The position numbers were made by a program, and so were the translations under genes. A stretch of DNA of 22,499 bases from Salpingoeca rosetta (taxonomy: Eukaryota > Opisthokonta > Choanoflagellata > Craspedida > Salpingoecidae). Every line of letters starts with the position of its first letter. The first letter of the stretch is position 1. This document shows positions 1 to 13,135 of this stretch, piece after piece. The notes under the pieces were generated by a model. The model searched no databases and was not told the DNA's origin. It was given only the letters and a program-made list of their open reading frames with translations. Location: the NCBI RefSeq assembly GCF_000188695.1, contig NW_004754924.1, positions 1,194,201 to 1,216,699 on the forward strand. Reading direction: 5' to 3'.

Positions 1-519
1 CTCTCTCTCTCTCTCCCTCTCTCTTTCTCTCTGTCTCCGTCTGGCCGGGTTGTTGGTTGGTTTACATGAGTTAGAGGTGTCTGCTCAGACACTTTGGGCT
101 TTGGTTGTTTTGCGGTGTGGCCGACTGGGAAAGGAGCTGATTTGCCAATTGCAGGTGCAATTACAGCCGAATGTGGGCCACCGGGAATGCAGACGCACCC
201 TCCGATCCGCCGAAGTGTTTGTGTGTGTGTGTGTGTGTGTCTGCGTCTGTGTCTGTGTGTCTGTGTCTGCGTCTGTGTGTCTGTGTGTGTCTGTGTGTCT
301 GTGCATGTGTGTGTCTGTGTGTCTGTGACTGTGTGCCTGTGTCTGTGTATCTGTCTGTCCTTGCCATCATCCCCCCCCCCTTCTTTCATCTCTGTCCTTC
401 ACATCGTCCACCCTTCTTTCACCTCTGTCCTTGCCATCGTCCACATATCTATCACCTCCGCCCATCACTCCTCACCGCCCCCCCCCCCCACTTCTCTCTC
501 TTTCACCTTCCCCCGTCCG
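1..519. other. 3' flank of the monooxygenase gene, repeats only
   Basis: The stretch holds a CT repeat at 1-47, unremarkable sequence at 48-210, a TG/TCTG microsatellite at 216-360, and a C/T-rich stretch with two poly-C runs (370-379, 478-489). No coding exon or AATAAA (minus sense) is recognised. Confidence 0.6.
216..360 (+). repeat. TG/TCTG microsatellite
   Basis: TG repeat with frequent TCTG interruptions downstream of the monooxygenase stop. Confidence 0.9.
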
Positions 520-1377
520 TTAGTCCACGCGTGCGGGCTTGCTGCTGCTAGCGAAGCGGCGCGAGGCGTGGCGCAAACTGCGGTCACTGATGAAGAGGAG
601 CGCCTTCATGATACCAATAAATATCAGGTTCACGGGCCACGCCAGGCACGCTGTGAGCACGGCGTTCAGCACAGGCGTGTTGTTCATGTAGACCATGCCA
701 CACCACCGGGAAATGAGCACCAGTGCCCGTGTTCGCAGCCACCTGGGCCACGTGGCAAACGACGCCAGCGCCAGCCGGGCCGCTTCAGGCGTCACAGCGC
801 GCTCCACCTGCCGTCGTCGCTGCTGTTGCTGTTGTTGTTGCTGTTGATGTTGTTGATGCTGTTGGTGGTGCTCCTTCTGCTGCTGCTTTCGCTCCCTCGT
901 TTCCTCCTCCCCCTCCTCCTCCTGTCGCAGTGGTGGTGGTATGGCCGAGTCCAGCGCCAGGGCGAGGGCAACTGCGTCCTCAATGGCCAGGCACGCGCCC
1001 TGGCCAAAGTGGTGCACCACAGCATGCCCTGCGTCGCCCACCAGCACCACGTTGTGGGTGTACTGCGGTACGCTGCGGCAGTCATACACATCGGTCTGGA
1101 TAATGTCCTCAGGCCGGGTTGCCTTGATGATAGTCTGTATCTCTTCATGGAACCCGCGCGTCTGCTCTAACAGAAACGGCACAACATCATCAACCGGGAT
1201 GTCCTGTGTGTGCAGGGAGTGCACAGCGGAAACGTGATTCACGCGATGTGTGTGAGAGAGGGGGGGGGAGGGTGAGAGAGGGTGAGAGGGTGAGGGTGAG
1301 AGGGTGAGGGTGAGAGAGAGCGGAACGGCACGAATGGCCCCAAACCTCACGGTTGCAAGTACACCCGCACACACACA

Positions 1378-1457
<80 letters not shown>

Positions 1458-1458
1458 A

Positions 1459-1490
<32 letters not shown>

Positions 1491-2644
1491 GCACACGCGC
1501 GCGCGCGCGCACGCACGCATGTATGCATACACACACCTTGGGGTGCTGCACGTCGAGAACCCAGAAACACCGGTCGTTTGTGGTCCAGCCACAGGTGAAG
1601 GAGACGTTCTGACCCGTGGGATGAACAACCGTCTTGTACATGCAGTGTGCACGGGCACATGCCAGCTGCAGCACGGCTGGTGGGCACTTGTCAAGGAACC
1701 CCCGCCAGCACGACGCCCCGCTGTACCTCAAGCAGCCATCGCCAAAGAGGCAGGAGCGCACGCGCGACCGTGCGCCGTCCGCGCCCACAATCAGCGACGC
1801 CTGCATGCGTGTGCCGTCCTCAAACACTGCGACCGGGTGGCCCGTGTCGGCGTGTGCCAGGCCGGTGAAGCGCTTGCCCGTGGTGAGGCGCCCGCCCTCG
1901 CGCACAAACACGTCCATGAGTGCCTGCTGCAGTTCGCCGCGGTGCACGTTGCACTGGACGGAGCCAAACTCCCGTACAAGGTCGCTGTCGGATGCAAGCG
2001 GCACCTGGAACAGCCCGCGGCCGTCATAGCGCCGCAAGGACACGTTGGTCTGCGGCAGGCCGATGGTGCTTGGCAGGTCGATGCCCAGCGTGCGCAGGAT
2101 CGGCAGGCTGTGCCCAATCACGCTCATGCCAGACCCGGCATCCTTCATTCGCTTCACCTGAGTCAAGGGCATGGCGGGGGGGGGATGCGAGAAGTGGTGC
2201 GGTGGTGGTGCGGTGGCAGTGAGTCGTGATGCGGTGGCGATGCACTGGCACAGTTGGTTCAATCTTGACTCACTCACTCACTCACATGCACATGCACACG
2301 CACACACACACACACATGCACATGCACACACATACACACACATGCACATGCACACACACACATGCACACACACACACATACACACACATGCACACACATG
2401 CACATGCACACACATGTGCACTCACCTTGTCGACGAGGTGAACGCGGATGCCCGCACGCTGCAAGCAGATGCCGAGCGTGAGACCCGAGATGCCAGCGCC
2501 AATCACCAACACCCGCTGCGTGTCATCCTCCCTCTCCTTGACCACTGGAGTCGTGTTGCTTGCCATGCTTGACCTGCTTGCCATGCTTGACCTGCTTTGC
2601 TTCTTGTTTGTCGTCAGTGGTTGCCGTTGTCCACGTTGCGTCAT
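520..2644 (-). CDS. FAD-dependent aromatic-type monooxygenase, 3 exons, 507 aa
   Basis: Exons on the minus strand are 2644-2426, 2157-1537 and 1203-520, all joined in phase 0, giving 507 aa. What is seen: a Rossmann dinucleotide-binding start [10 protein letters not shown] (about residues 45-54) with an acidic residue closing the second strand (D72); HRGELQQAL (145-153); the DG motif [10 protein letters not shown] (198-207); and the GD motif GDAGH followed by [11 protein letters not shown] (336-357). These define the class A flavoprotein monooxygenases (salicylate hydroxylase, zeaxanthin epoxidase and meroterpenoid epoxidase relatives), which use NAD(P)H and O2 to hydroxylate or epoxidise a substrate. 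A Glu/Gln-rich insert (about 375-412) lies between the GD helix and the C-terminal helices, and residues about 459-487 are hydrophobic, which may anchor the enzyme to a membrane. The first intron (2158-2425) and second intron (1204-1536) consist mostly of TG/CA repeats. The substrate cannot be read from sequence. The start is the first ATG of the frame; ATGs at codons 21 and 27 are alternatives. Confidence 0.92.
1363..1520 (+). repeat. CA microsatellite in monooxygenase intron 2
   Basis: About 60 bp of pure CA, then CAAACA interruptions, then a CGCGCGCGCG run near 1496-1510. It occupies the donor-side half of intron 1204-1536. Confidence 0.93.
2283..2418 (+). repeat. CA/CATGCA repeat in monooxygenase intron 1
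   Basis: CACATGCACATG and CACACA units fill the half of intron 2158-2425 next to the donor. Confidence 0.9.
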
Positions 2645-2764
2645 TCACGGCCTGCAAAACAGTGCAATCATCTCGCGCTCCACTTGACACGCTCCACTTG
2701 ACACACTCCACTTGACACGCTCCACCACCACCAGCGGCTGCTCGATCCCCAACCTGCTGCCACG
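2645..2764. promoter_or_regulatory. Divergent promoter region shared by the monooxygenase and UbiA genes
   Basis: Only 120 bp separate the two start codons, which point away from each other, so both promoters must lie here or overlap the 5' coding ends. No TATA-like sequence is visible. The spacer holds three adjacent copies of a 14-bp unit, GCTCCACTTGACAC, at 2677-2718 (the third begins with A) plus a partial fourth copy. A shared promoter suggests co-regulation; that is inference. Confidence 0.55.
2677..2724 (+). repeat. 14-bp tandem repeat inside the divergent promoter
   Basis: The units GCTCCACTTGACAC at 2677-2690 and 2691-2704, ACTCCACTTGACAC at 2705-2718 and a partial GCTCCA from 2719 are exact tandem copies apart from one base. 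The TTGAC core recurs in an 18-bp duplication within exon 1 of the monooxygenase gene (about 2560-2600). They could be repeated transcription-factor sites or replication slippage. Confidence 0.7.
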
Positions 2765-3949
2765 ATGAGCGACCAAGACGTGAGGAGATCCTCGCCAACA
2801 CCGCCGGCAACCCCAACACACCGCCGCTTGCCAGAGTCGCCACATGACACACATCACCACCACCACCATTCCCCTCACCTCCAATCGCAGGCTGACGAGG
2901 ACACGCCGCGACCCCATGCCACGAAGAAGCTGCCTGCGCGACCCATGGACTACGTTGTCATGGGCCGCCCCAAGTTCCTCATGTACAGCCTGGCGTGCCA
3001 CGCCGTGGGCGTCTTGGTGGCACTGCAGCAAGGCTGCGAGGTGGATCTGGTGTCCTGCGCCCTGCTCCAGCTCACCGTCTGGTGCACCCACCTCATGACC
3101 CACTACATCAACGAGTACGGCGACTACGAGGCAGACAAGCTCAACACCAACGCCGGGTCCTGGACCGGCGGCAGCAAGATCCTGCACTCCCGCGGCCTCT
3201 CCCGCAACGTGGCCCTGGTCATCGGCATTGTGCTGCAGGTGCTGGCGTTCCTCTCTGGCGCAGCGTGTGTGCTCCGCTTCGTCAACATCCGACACGGCGT
3301 GCCCCTCGATATCCCGCAGAGCACCGACGATGCGCTGGAGCTCGTCACCAGCACCTTCGCCCACCTCCCGCACGCGTTTGTGCTGTTTGGCGTCTCCGTC
3401 TTCTTCGTTGCCTTTGCCTACAGCCTGCCGCCACTGCGCCTCAGCGCTGTCGGGCTGGGCGAGGTGTGCGTCTCGTATGTGCTCACCTTCTCCACGCCCG
3501 TGGTCGGCTGCCTGCTGCAAGGCGGCAGCATCACCTTTCGCTTCGTTCTCCTGCTCATCCCCATCTTCATCATGAACCTCAACCGCATGATCATCATGAA
3601 CATCCCAGACCGCCACGGCGACGCCGCCGCGGGCAAGGTCACCTCCGTTGTCATGGTTGGCGAGCACCGCGCCGTCGCCATCAACAACATCCTCTACCTT
3701 GCCACGTACCTCATCGTGCTGCCCCAGCTGCAGCTTGGACCCATCATCACCACCGCCTACCTGCTGCCACTGCCGCTGCGGTGGTGGCAGAGCCTGCGCA
3801 TCAACACGCCGCACTGGTGGGGGGTGCGTCACCTCGTGGACTCCATCCCCTTTGTTGAGAGCGTCTTCATCCTCACCACCGTCGTCTTCCTTGTCGCCGG
3901 GCTCGCGTGCGAGCTCGATGACACATGTGCCGCGTGGTTCTCTCTCTAA
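2765..3949 (+). CDS. UbiA-family membrane prenyltransferase, intronless, 394 aa
   Basis: This is an uninterrupted frame of 394 codons. UbiA enzymes are integral membrane proteins that transfer a polyprenyl group from its diphosphate to an aromatic or related acceptor, as in ubiquinone, menaquinone, chlorophyll or meroterpenoid synthesis. Seen: the first Asp-rich motif NEYGDYEAD (N116, D120, D124) followed by LNTNAGSWTGGSKIL, the second motif PDRHGD (D282, D286), and the YSLPPLRLSAVGLGE loop (219-233). Together these resemble MenA/DHNA-prenyltransferase-type members. Several hydrophobic segments run from about residue 71 to 380. The first 60 residues are a hydrophilic His/Pro-rich extension containing a run of six His. 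The motif NEYxDYExD-LN with GGS looks closer to prokaryotic MenA-like sequences than to animal UBIAD1, so bacterial ancestry is possible. It is the only complete intronless gene here. Prenyl chain length and acceptor are unknown. Confidence 0.93.
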   Translation: MSDQDVRRSSPTPPATPTHRRLPESPHDTHHHHHHSPHLQSQADEDTPRPHATKKLPARPMDYVVMGRPKFLMYSLACHAVGVLVALQQGCEVDLVSCALLQLTVWCTHLMTHYINEYGDYEADKLNTNAGSWTGGSKILHSRGLSRNVALVIGIVLQVLAFLSGAACVLRFVNIRHGVPLDIPQSTDDALELVTSTFAHLPHAFVLFGVSVFFVAFAYSLPPLRLSAVGLGEVCVSYVLTFSTPVVGCLLQGGSITFRFVLLLIPIFIMNLNRMIIMNIPDRHGDAAAGKVTSVVMVGEHRAVAINNILYLATYLIVLPQLQLGPIITTAYLLPLPLRWWQSLRINTPHWWGVRHLVDSIPFVESVFILTTVVFLVAGLACELDDTCAAWFSL

Positions 3950-4026
3950 TAGCCCCGTATGTGTCTGCCTCTGTGAGTGTGAGTGTGTCTGCCTGTGTGA
4001 ATTCTGAGTGTGGGTGTGTGTCTGTG

Positions 4027-4090
<64 letters not shown>

Positions 4091-4636
4091 GGGGGGGGGG
4101 ATATGTGTGTGTGTGTCTGTGTGTCTGTCCGTCTGTCCGTCTGTGTGTCTGTCCGTCTGTGTGTCTGTGTGTCTGTTTGCCTGTCCGTCTGTGTGTTTGC
4201 ATGTCTCTGTCGAGATCTCACTGTGTTTGTCTGTCCGTCCCCGTGTGTGACATCGTGTTTCGTGTCTGTACAACGTGTGCCAGCGCTGTACGTTCTACTG
4301 TGCATTCATCTATCCGCCTCCCACCCACGACGCTTTTCGTCACCACTGTATTCTAACATCCAGTGCCAGCACAGGCAATACAATGTGAACGTGTAGCCTC
4401 TTTATCATAACTTGATTGAACCAGAGCAGCGTCTTTGTCGCGGTGTAACGGTGGGGTGGAGATAAGCACACACGCGGACGCAGTGGAGGGGGGAAGGTGT
4501 GGGCGACAATGACAACGCAGAACTAGTGACATCAACAGTGTGAGCACTGCCGAGTTGGCAAACGAAAGGTGCTTCAAGCCCTGCGCTTCCCACAGTAGTG
4601 AGCCACACCACCTCACTCCGCGCCGATACGGCTCCG
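3950..4636. other. Convergent intergenic spacer between UbiA and the GGPPS-like gene
   Basis: This 687-bp spacer contains the 3' ends of two convergent genes. It holds a long TG microsatellite ending in a run of 13 G (4012-4100), then TCTG-rich repeats to about 4200. No AATAAA is seen on either strand. TTTATC at 4401-4406 reads GATAAA on the minus strand and AATACA occurs near 4377 on plus; both are only weak poly(A)-signal variants. No further gene is evident. Confidence 0.6.
4012..4100 (+). repeat. (TG)n microsatellite ending in a 13-base G run
   Basis: An almost pure TG run of about 60 bp directly abuts GGGGGGGGGGGGG at 4088-4100. Alternating TG can adopt Z-DNA. It lies between two converging transcription units. 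Confidence 0.9.
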
Positions 4637-8215
<3,579 letters not shown>

Positions 8216-8435
8216 GGCTGTCCAGCGCTGACAAAACGGGGGAGTTGGAGGTGTGACGTCTGGCAGGCTGTGATGGGTTCAATATGGGATGGTGACGGTC
8301 GTCGCGTCTCGTGTGTGTCTGCTGTGGTTGCGTGCAATGTGGCTGCACACCGCCTGCACGAGAAGAAACCGCAGCAAAGAAAGTGAAAAAGCGGACAGCA
8401 AGCAACAGGGCGAAACATCTGGCGACTGAATTCAG

Positions 8436-8483
8436 GGTGTGTGTCTGTGTGTGTGTCTGATCTGTGTGTGTGTGTGTGTCTGA

Positions 8484-8557
<74 letters not shown>

Positions 8558-8690
8558 GTGTCTGTCTGTCTGATCTCTGTGTGTGTGTGTCTGTGTGTGT
8601 GTGTCTGTGTCTGTGTGTGTGTGTGTGTGTCTGTGTCTGTGTGTGTGTGTGTGTCTGTGTGTGTCTGTGTGTGTCGGTGTCTGTGTGCAA
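8436..8690 (+). repeat. TG/TCTG microsatellite upstream of the GGPPS-like gene
   Basis: About 255 bp of TG with TCTG and TCTGATC interruptions, including a pure TG core around 8484-8552. Confidence 0.9.
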
Positions 8691-8870
8691 GCGAACACGC
8701 ATCCACGCCATCGACCCCTCGGTCAGCCATCTCTTCCACTTCATCCATGTGCTTGGCTCGTTCGGTGTACAGGCAAGCGAAACAGCAAGCAGTAGTAGCA
8801 GCAGCAGCAGCCTCAGTAACAGACAAAACAGCAAAAACGTAAGGTGTGCAAGCATGGGAAATGTGGAAAG

Positions 8871-8955
8871 TCAACACAAACACATGCAAACACATGCACA
8901 TGCAAACACATGCAAACACATGCAAACACATGCAAACACACGCAAACACGCAACC
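8871..8955 (+). repeat. 10-bp tandem repeat (AAACACATGC)
   Basis: Successive copies of AAACACATGC, several of them exact, grade into AAACACACGC copies. The tract is intergenic. Confidence 0.8.
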
Positions 8956-9349
8956 ACAAACACGCAAACACACGCACAAACACACACACACATGTGACGA
9001 TGGAAGCGGTTCGTTACAACCACTGCAAGCTGGCATGAGCTCTCTCCCTCGCTTCCCCTTCGCCATCACCCCCTCGTCTTCCATCTCATACACGACTACA
9101 ACTACTGCTGCTGCCACTGGGCCTGAAAACGGAAAAAACAGAGAAGCCCAAAGCCATCGCACAATCACTCACACTCTCACGCATACACACACACACACAC
9201 ACAAACTTCATTTGCTCTCACGCTCACGCACACGCCCACAGCCACCAAGCGACACCAAGCGACACCAAGCAGCAATTCCCCACACCCCTGTCTCCCCGCT
9301 TTCGTTCCCCGTCTTTCTTTTCCTCTCTCGCTTTCTCTCCCCCTGCGCC

Positions 9350-11512
9350 TCATGTGCTGGTTGGCGGCAGCGGGGTGAACCGCTCGCGCTCTGCCAGCCG
9401 CTCCTCAAGCACGGCCCGCACCATCGTGCCCTTCACCCACGCCGCCATGTCGACCGCCTCAAGCTTGGCCTTGTCCGCGATAAACGGGTGCTGCGCAAGG
9501 TCGGTCAGCTTTGGCCGCTCCTCGGGTGCCTTACGCGTGCTGGCGTTTGGCCAAGTGCGAAACGTGGTCATGAGGGGGGGGGGGTGGATGATGATGATGA
9601 GCGTGGGTGGTGAGCCGTGGTGGGGAAGGGCGTGATTGTTTTGACGCGGACTTAAAACGAACCCCACAGATGAGAATTGTACAGGTGGGGGGAAGGAAAG
9701 TTGAATCGTAGCAAGCAGCATGTACGAGGGGCACAAGGGCGGATTTGTTTCAAGTGGTGGGGGTGATGAACACACCATGCCTCGACAAAGCTGCAGAACT
9801 CGGGGGAGAATCCTGCGCCATCTGGCAGGTGCGGTGGCTCGCCCTCCACGATGCGCGTCAGCAGCTCAAACACAACCATCCCGCCCTCCTGGTGTGATGT
9901 GAGAGTGTATGTGTGAGAGCAAAACGTACGGGCTGTGTGAGATGGGAGCGAATTGTATGCTGGAAGCGTAACTGCTGCCCCACAACACCACCACAACACC
10001 ACCACAACAACAACACCACAACCACAAAACCACCACCACCACAACAACAACAACAACATCACCACCACCACAACACCACCACCACCACAACCGACCTGTG
10101 GTGGCGGCGGGATGTCTTCGACGGTGGCTGGCGGTTCGCGGATTGGCACGAGCTCCTTCGCGCGCTCGGGCGGAATCGGGAAGTGGCCCGTGGCAAGCTC
10201 AATCAGCGACAGACCTGCCATGCACGTGTCGGTGGTGGTGGTGGTTGAGGTGGCGTGAGGTGACATGGCGTGAGGATGGTGGGTGGTGGATGAGCGCGAG
10301 GGGATGGTGACTGTTGCTGCCCTGGCTTCGGTTGACGCAGCAGCACCAACAAACAAGAGCAGCAGCAATAAACAAGAGCAGCAGCAATAAACAAGACCAG
10401 CAGCAATTTACAAGAGCAGCAATGAAAAGAACTACAGCGGCGACAACACGATGTGTGCAGACGCACCGAGACTCCACACGTCCGAGGTGACGGTGTACTT
10501 TTGGCCCTTGAGGCGCTCGGGCTGCAGTGATGAGTGAGGAGTGAGGACGACAAGGGGCGATGAGATGACAGCAGCACCGTCAGCACAAGCATGCGTACAC
10601 ACGCACACACACATGCACAACATTGCTCCCATGTGCTCTTGTTTCCTCAGCACACACGCACTCTCACATGCACACACTCATATGCACATGCACATGCACA
10701 TGCACACACGCACACACTCACATGCACATGCACACACAAACAAACAAACAAACAAACACGATGTGCTGGCCTTACCGCCATGTAGCTCCTGGTGCCAACA
10801 AACGAATATGCGAGCGATCCTTGCAGCTCACCTGCCCGTGAGGAGCAGTGACGGGCCAGGCAACACAGCAGGCAACATAAGCGTATGGGCATGTATATGT
10901 CTCTCGCGCGCTTACATGTGTGTTTGCATACGTGTCTGCGTCAAGCACGAGTGCATGCGCGCGTCTGCGTCAGGCAGAGGGAGCACATGATAGACGTACC
11001 GCTGACCCCGAAATCACACAACTTCACTGCACCATCCGAGTTCACGAGAATATTTGACGGCTTGATGTCTGTACGAGCACATGCATACAAAGAGTGATGG
11101 AGAGGTGTTGAAAAGGTGATGCGCAGACGTGAGAAAATGTCGAAATCACATGAAAAAGCGTGCAGGCGCACACAAACACAAGCACACAAGCACACAAACA
11201 AAAGCAAAAACACACCTACACAAACAAAAGCACACCCACACAAACAAAAGCAGCAAACACACAAGCACATAAGCACACCAACACAGACTTGAACTTGCGC
11301 GTGTGCTCACCTCTGTGCATAACGCTCAATTCGTTGTGAAGATACAGCAGCCCTTCCACCACCTGACACACAGCGAAGAAAAGGGATATTGAAGCGTCAG
11401 TACGTGGAACCACCTTGCACTCACGACTCACACGTACACGCACACATGCAACACACACAAGCACACTCACCACCAATCAAACCGCACACAAGTCGCACCA
11501 AACAAAGACGAG

Positions 11513-11569
<57 letters not shown>

Positions 11570-13135
11570 ATATGTGTGTGTGCTTGTGTGCATGTGTGCG
11601 ACCTTTGAGCAGATGACAGCAATGACGTTCTCGGGGATGCGTCCAACACGACGCAGCACCACATCCAGCGACCCGCCATCCTGACAACCATGACGGTGGT
11701 GGGCGTAGTGGGCGAGGGAGATGAGGATACAATGCCCACCGCATGTACACGCCGTGTAACGTCATGCACAGACACACACATACGCATACACACACACATA
11801 CACACACACAGAAACACACGCACAGTTGCGCAAACGTGGCAACATCACCCCCCCCCTTTCCCTCCTCCTCTCTCTCTCTCTCTCGCGTGGTCGCACCATG
11901 TACTCCATGAGGATGTGGATCTCGCCCTCGTGCCAGAAGGAGCCGAAGAAGCCGACAATATGCGGCGACGAGCACCGGTGCAGCACACGCAGCTCCCGCA
12001 ATATTCTCTCCCGCACCTCCTTCTTCACCTCAAGCCGGATGGTCTGCGGGAGGGGGGATGGTTGTTGGCACACAGCAGCGCACGTGGGTGGTTGGCACGG
12101 GGTATTTGCGTCGCATGTGTGAGCAGTGGGGAGTGGTGTACACACAAAGCAAAGTGTACAGGCACAAATGCGCACACACTAACAGGCAGAAAAAGAACAC
12201 ATGAACAAGCACAAATGCGCACGAACATGATCACACAAGCGTATTCACTCAAGCACACACACGCGCGCGCGCAAAGTACAGGTGCGCAAGACCACGTGCC
12301 CTGGTCTGTTCCACAACCTCCATCACACTCCACAATGACCACAAATACCTTCTCTGCCAGGATGAGTTGTGTCGGTTTGTGTAGTACTTTGAATACGGAC
12401 CCGCCGTGACCATGCCCGAGTGCGCGGATCTTCTCAAAGTCACTCAACTCCAAGCTTTGAAACTGCACGCGCATGGCCAGTTTGCCATCGATGAGAGCAA
12501 AAGTGCATGTACATGCATGGTGAGAACAGAGCACGGACACACACACACACACACACACAAGGACACACGCACATACGGATACAATCCTACACGGACATAC
12601 AACACTCCGTGCACAAGCACGAACACAGTGATCGTTGGCGAGACGACAAGCAGACACACGATGCACACGAGCACACACACACACACACACACACACACCT
12701 CCACGAAGCGGCTTTTCTTGATCAGAAAGGCCTCGACGGACGCCTTTTCCTGCGCATCAATTTCCATGCCATCGAGAGCGCGGCGAACGGGCTCAAGGTC
12801 CATTGCCAGTTTCCTGCGTTGGACCACACAAAGTACAAGCTCGTGAGGAGGCGTTATGTCTCGCGCACCATGAATATGACCAACCACAAATCACGGTGCA
12901 CACGCGCTGCTGCAGCGTGCATCCAGTAATCATGACAACACACACACACACACACACACAAACGTACACGCACAGACACAGACACATTTCAAACAAGGAG
13001 AACACGTGGTTCAGTTCAAGCACAGTGCGGTGGCATGCGTTTGCAAACTCACCCTGATCTGCGATCCCCTTGCTTCCCGCTGTCATCGTCCACGAGGTCG
13101 ATGCTCATGGGGGGAGGACGCGGTTTTTTCGGCAT
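9350..13135 (-). CDS. MAP2K1: MEK1/2-type dual-specificity MAP kinase kinase, 12 exons, 396 aa
   Basis: Minus-strand exons: 13135-13053, 12813-12699, 12462-12349, 12043-11897, 11680-11603, 11362-11311, 11068-11000, 10831-10776, 10521-10467, 10214-10096, 9888-9776, 9539-9350. The sum is 1191 nt with phases consistent at every junction, and the length nearly equals human MEK1 (393 aa). MEKs phosphorylate the Thr and Tyr of the ERK activation loop in the cytosol. Seen in order: N-terminal docking site MPKKPRPPPMSIDL; LEPVRRALDGMEID, which matches the nuclear-export and negative-regulatory helix region; Gly loop GHGHGGSVFKV (82-92); catalytic K104; alpha-C E121; HRDIKPSN (195-202); DFG (215-217); activation loop GSLAYSFVGTRSYM with S225 and S229 at the Raf-target positions; PERL; EFCSFVEACTRKAPEERP; C-terminal DMAAWVKGTM, matching the MEK DVD region. 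The MEK proline-rich insert is much shorter here (VEDIPPPPQ). It is presumably activated by a Raf-like kinase. No key residue is missing. Confidence 0.96.
9974..10092 (+). repeat. CAC/CAA triplet repeat in MEK intron 10
   Basis: ACCACCACAACAAC-type triplets fill most of intron 9889-10095, directly next to its donor (GTCGGT in the minus sense). Confidence 0.85.
10353..10422 (+). repeat. 19-bp tandem repeat in MEK intron 9
   Basis: About 3.5 copies of a unit close to ACAAGAGCAGCAGCAATAA, the last copies slightly diverged, inside intron 10215-10466. Confidence 0.8.
10601..10760 (+). repeat. CA/CATGCA and AAAC repeats in MEK intron 8
   Basis: CACATGCACATG-type repeats are followed by about five AAAC units (10738-10757) inside intron 10522-10775. 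Confidence 0.8.
11165..11285 (+). repeat. AAGCACACA-type degenerate repeat in MEK intron 6
   Basis: Repeating CACACAAGCAC and CAAACAAAAGC units lie in intron 11069-11310. Confidence 0.75.
11517..11600 (+). repeat. TG microsatellite in MEK intron 5
   Basis: About 48 bp of pure TG, then interrupted TG running up to the exon 5 boundary at 11603. Confidence 0.88.
11767..11885 (+). repeat. CA repeat and C/CT-rich tract in MEK intron 4
   Basis: A CATA/CACACA tract (11767-11822) is followed by a C run and a TC repeat (11848-11885) within intron 11681-11896. Confidence 0.8.
12535..12698 (+). repeat. Two CA runs in MEK intron 2
   Basis: Pure CA runs at about 12538-12559 and 12672-12698. The second overlaps the splice donor, which reads GAG/GTGTGT in the minus sense, so the repeat itself supplies the donor sequence. 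Confidence 0.85.

Larger units (their letters stand above)
8216..9349. other. Intergenic region between the GGPPS-like start and the MEK 3' end
   Basis: This 1.1-kb stretch holds the 5' flank of the GGPPS-like gene and the 3' flank of MEK, both on minus. It contains a long TG/TCTG tract (8436-8690), a short AGC triplet run near 8797, a 10-bp tandem repeat (8871-8955) and a CA run (9184-9206). A minus-strand open frame at about 8997-9168 begins with a hydrophobic stretch and could be an upstream exon, but nothing confirms it. No TATA box is recognised. Confidence 0.5.

Noticed and set aside
216..360. Long Cys/Val-rich and His/Thr-rich open frames over TG/CA tracts here and elsewhere
   Set aside because: They are translations of dinucleotide repeats, occur in several frames on both strands at once, and lack any non-repetitive conserved part.
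2677..2724. TTGAC repeats read as plant-type W-boxes
   Set aside because: The core is too short and the organism does not look like a plant; kept only as an unnamed repeat.
2995..3858. Long alternative plus-strand frame overlapping the UbiA gene, rich in Arg/His/Pro
   Set aside because: It is a GC-bias shadow of the UbiA frame, which carries all the motifs.
2645..4273. Long minus-strand frame of 542 codons opposite the UbiA gene
   Set aside because: It is the antisense shadow of the UbiA coding sequence continued through a CA tract; no recognisable domain.
3950..4636. Intrinsic hairpin terminators or operon structure between genes
   Set aside because: Spliceosomal introns in most genes, separate spacers and divergent or convergent orientations show eukaryotic genes; no prokaryotic signals are expected or seen.
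8436..8690. Telomeric or centromeric repeat
   Set aside because: The unit is TG/TCTG, similar to many intronic tracts in this window, not a telomere-type unit or a long satellite.
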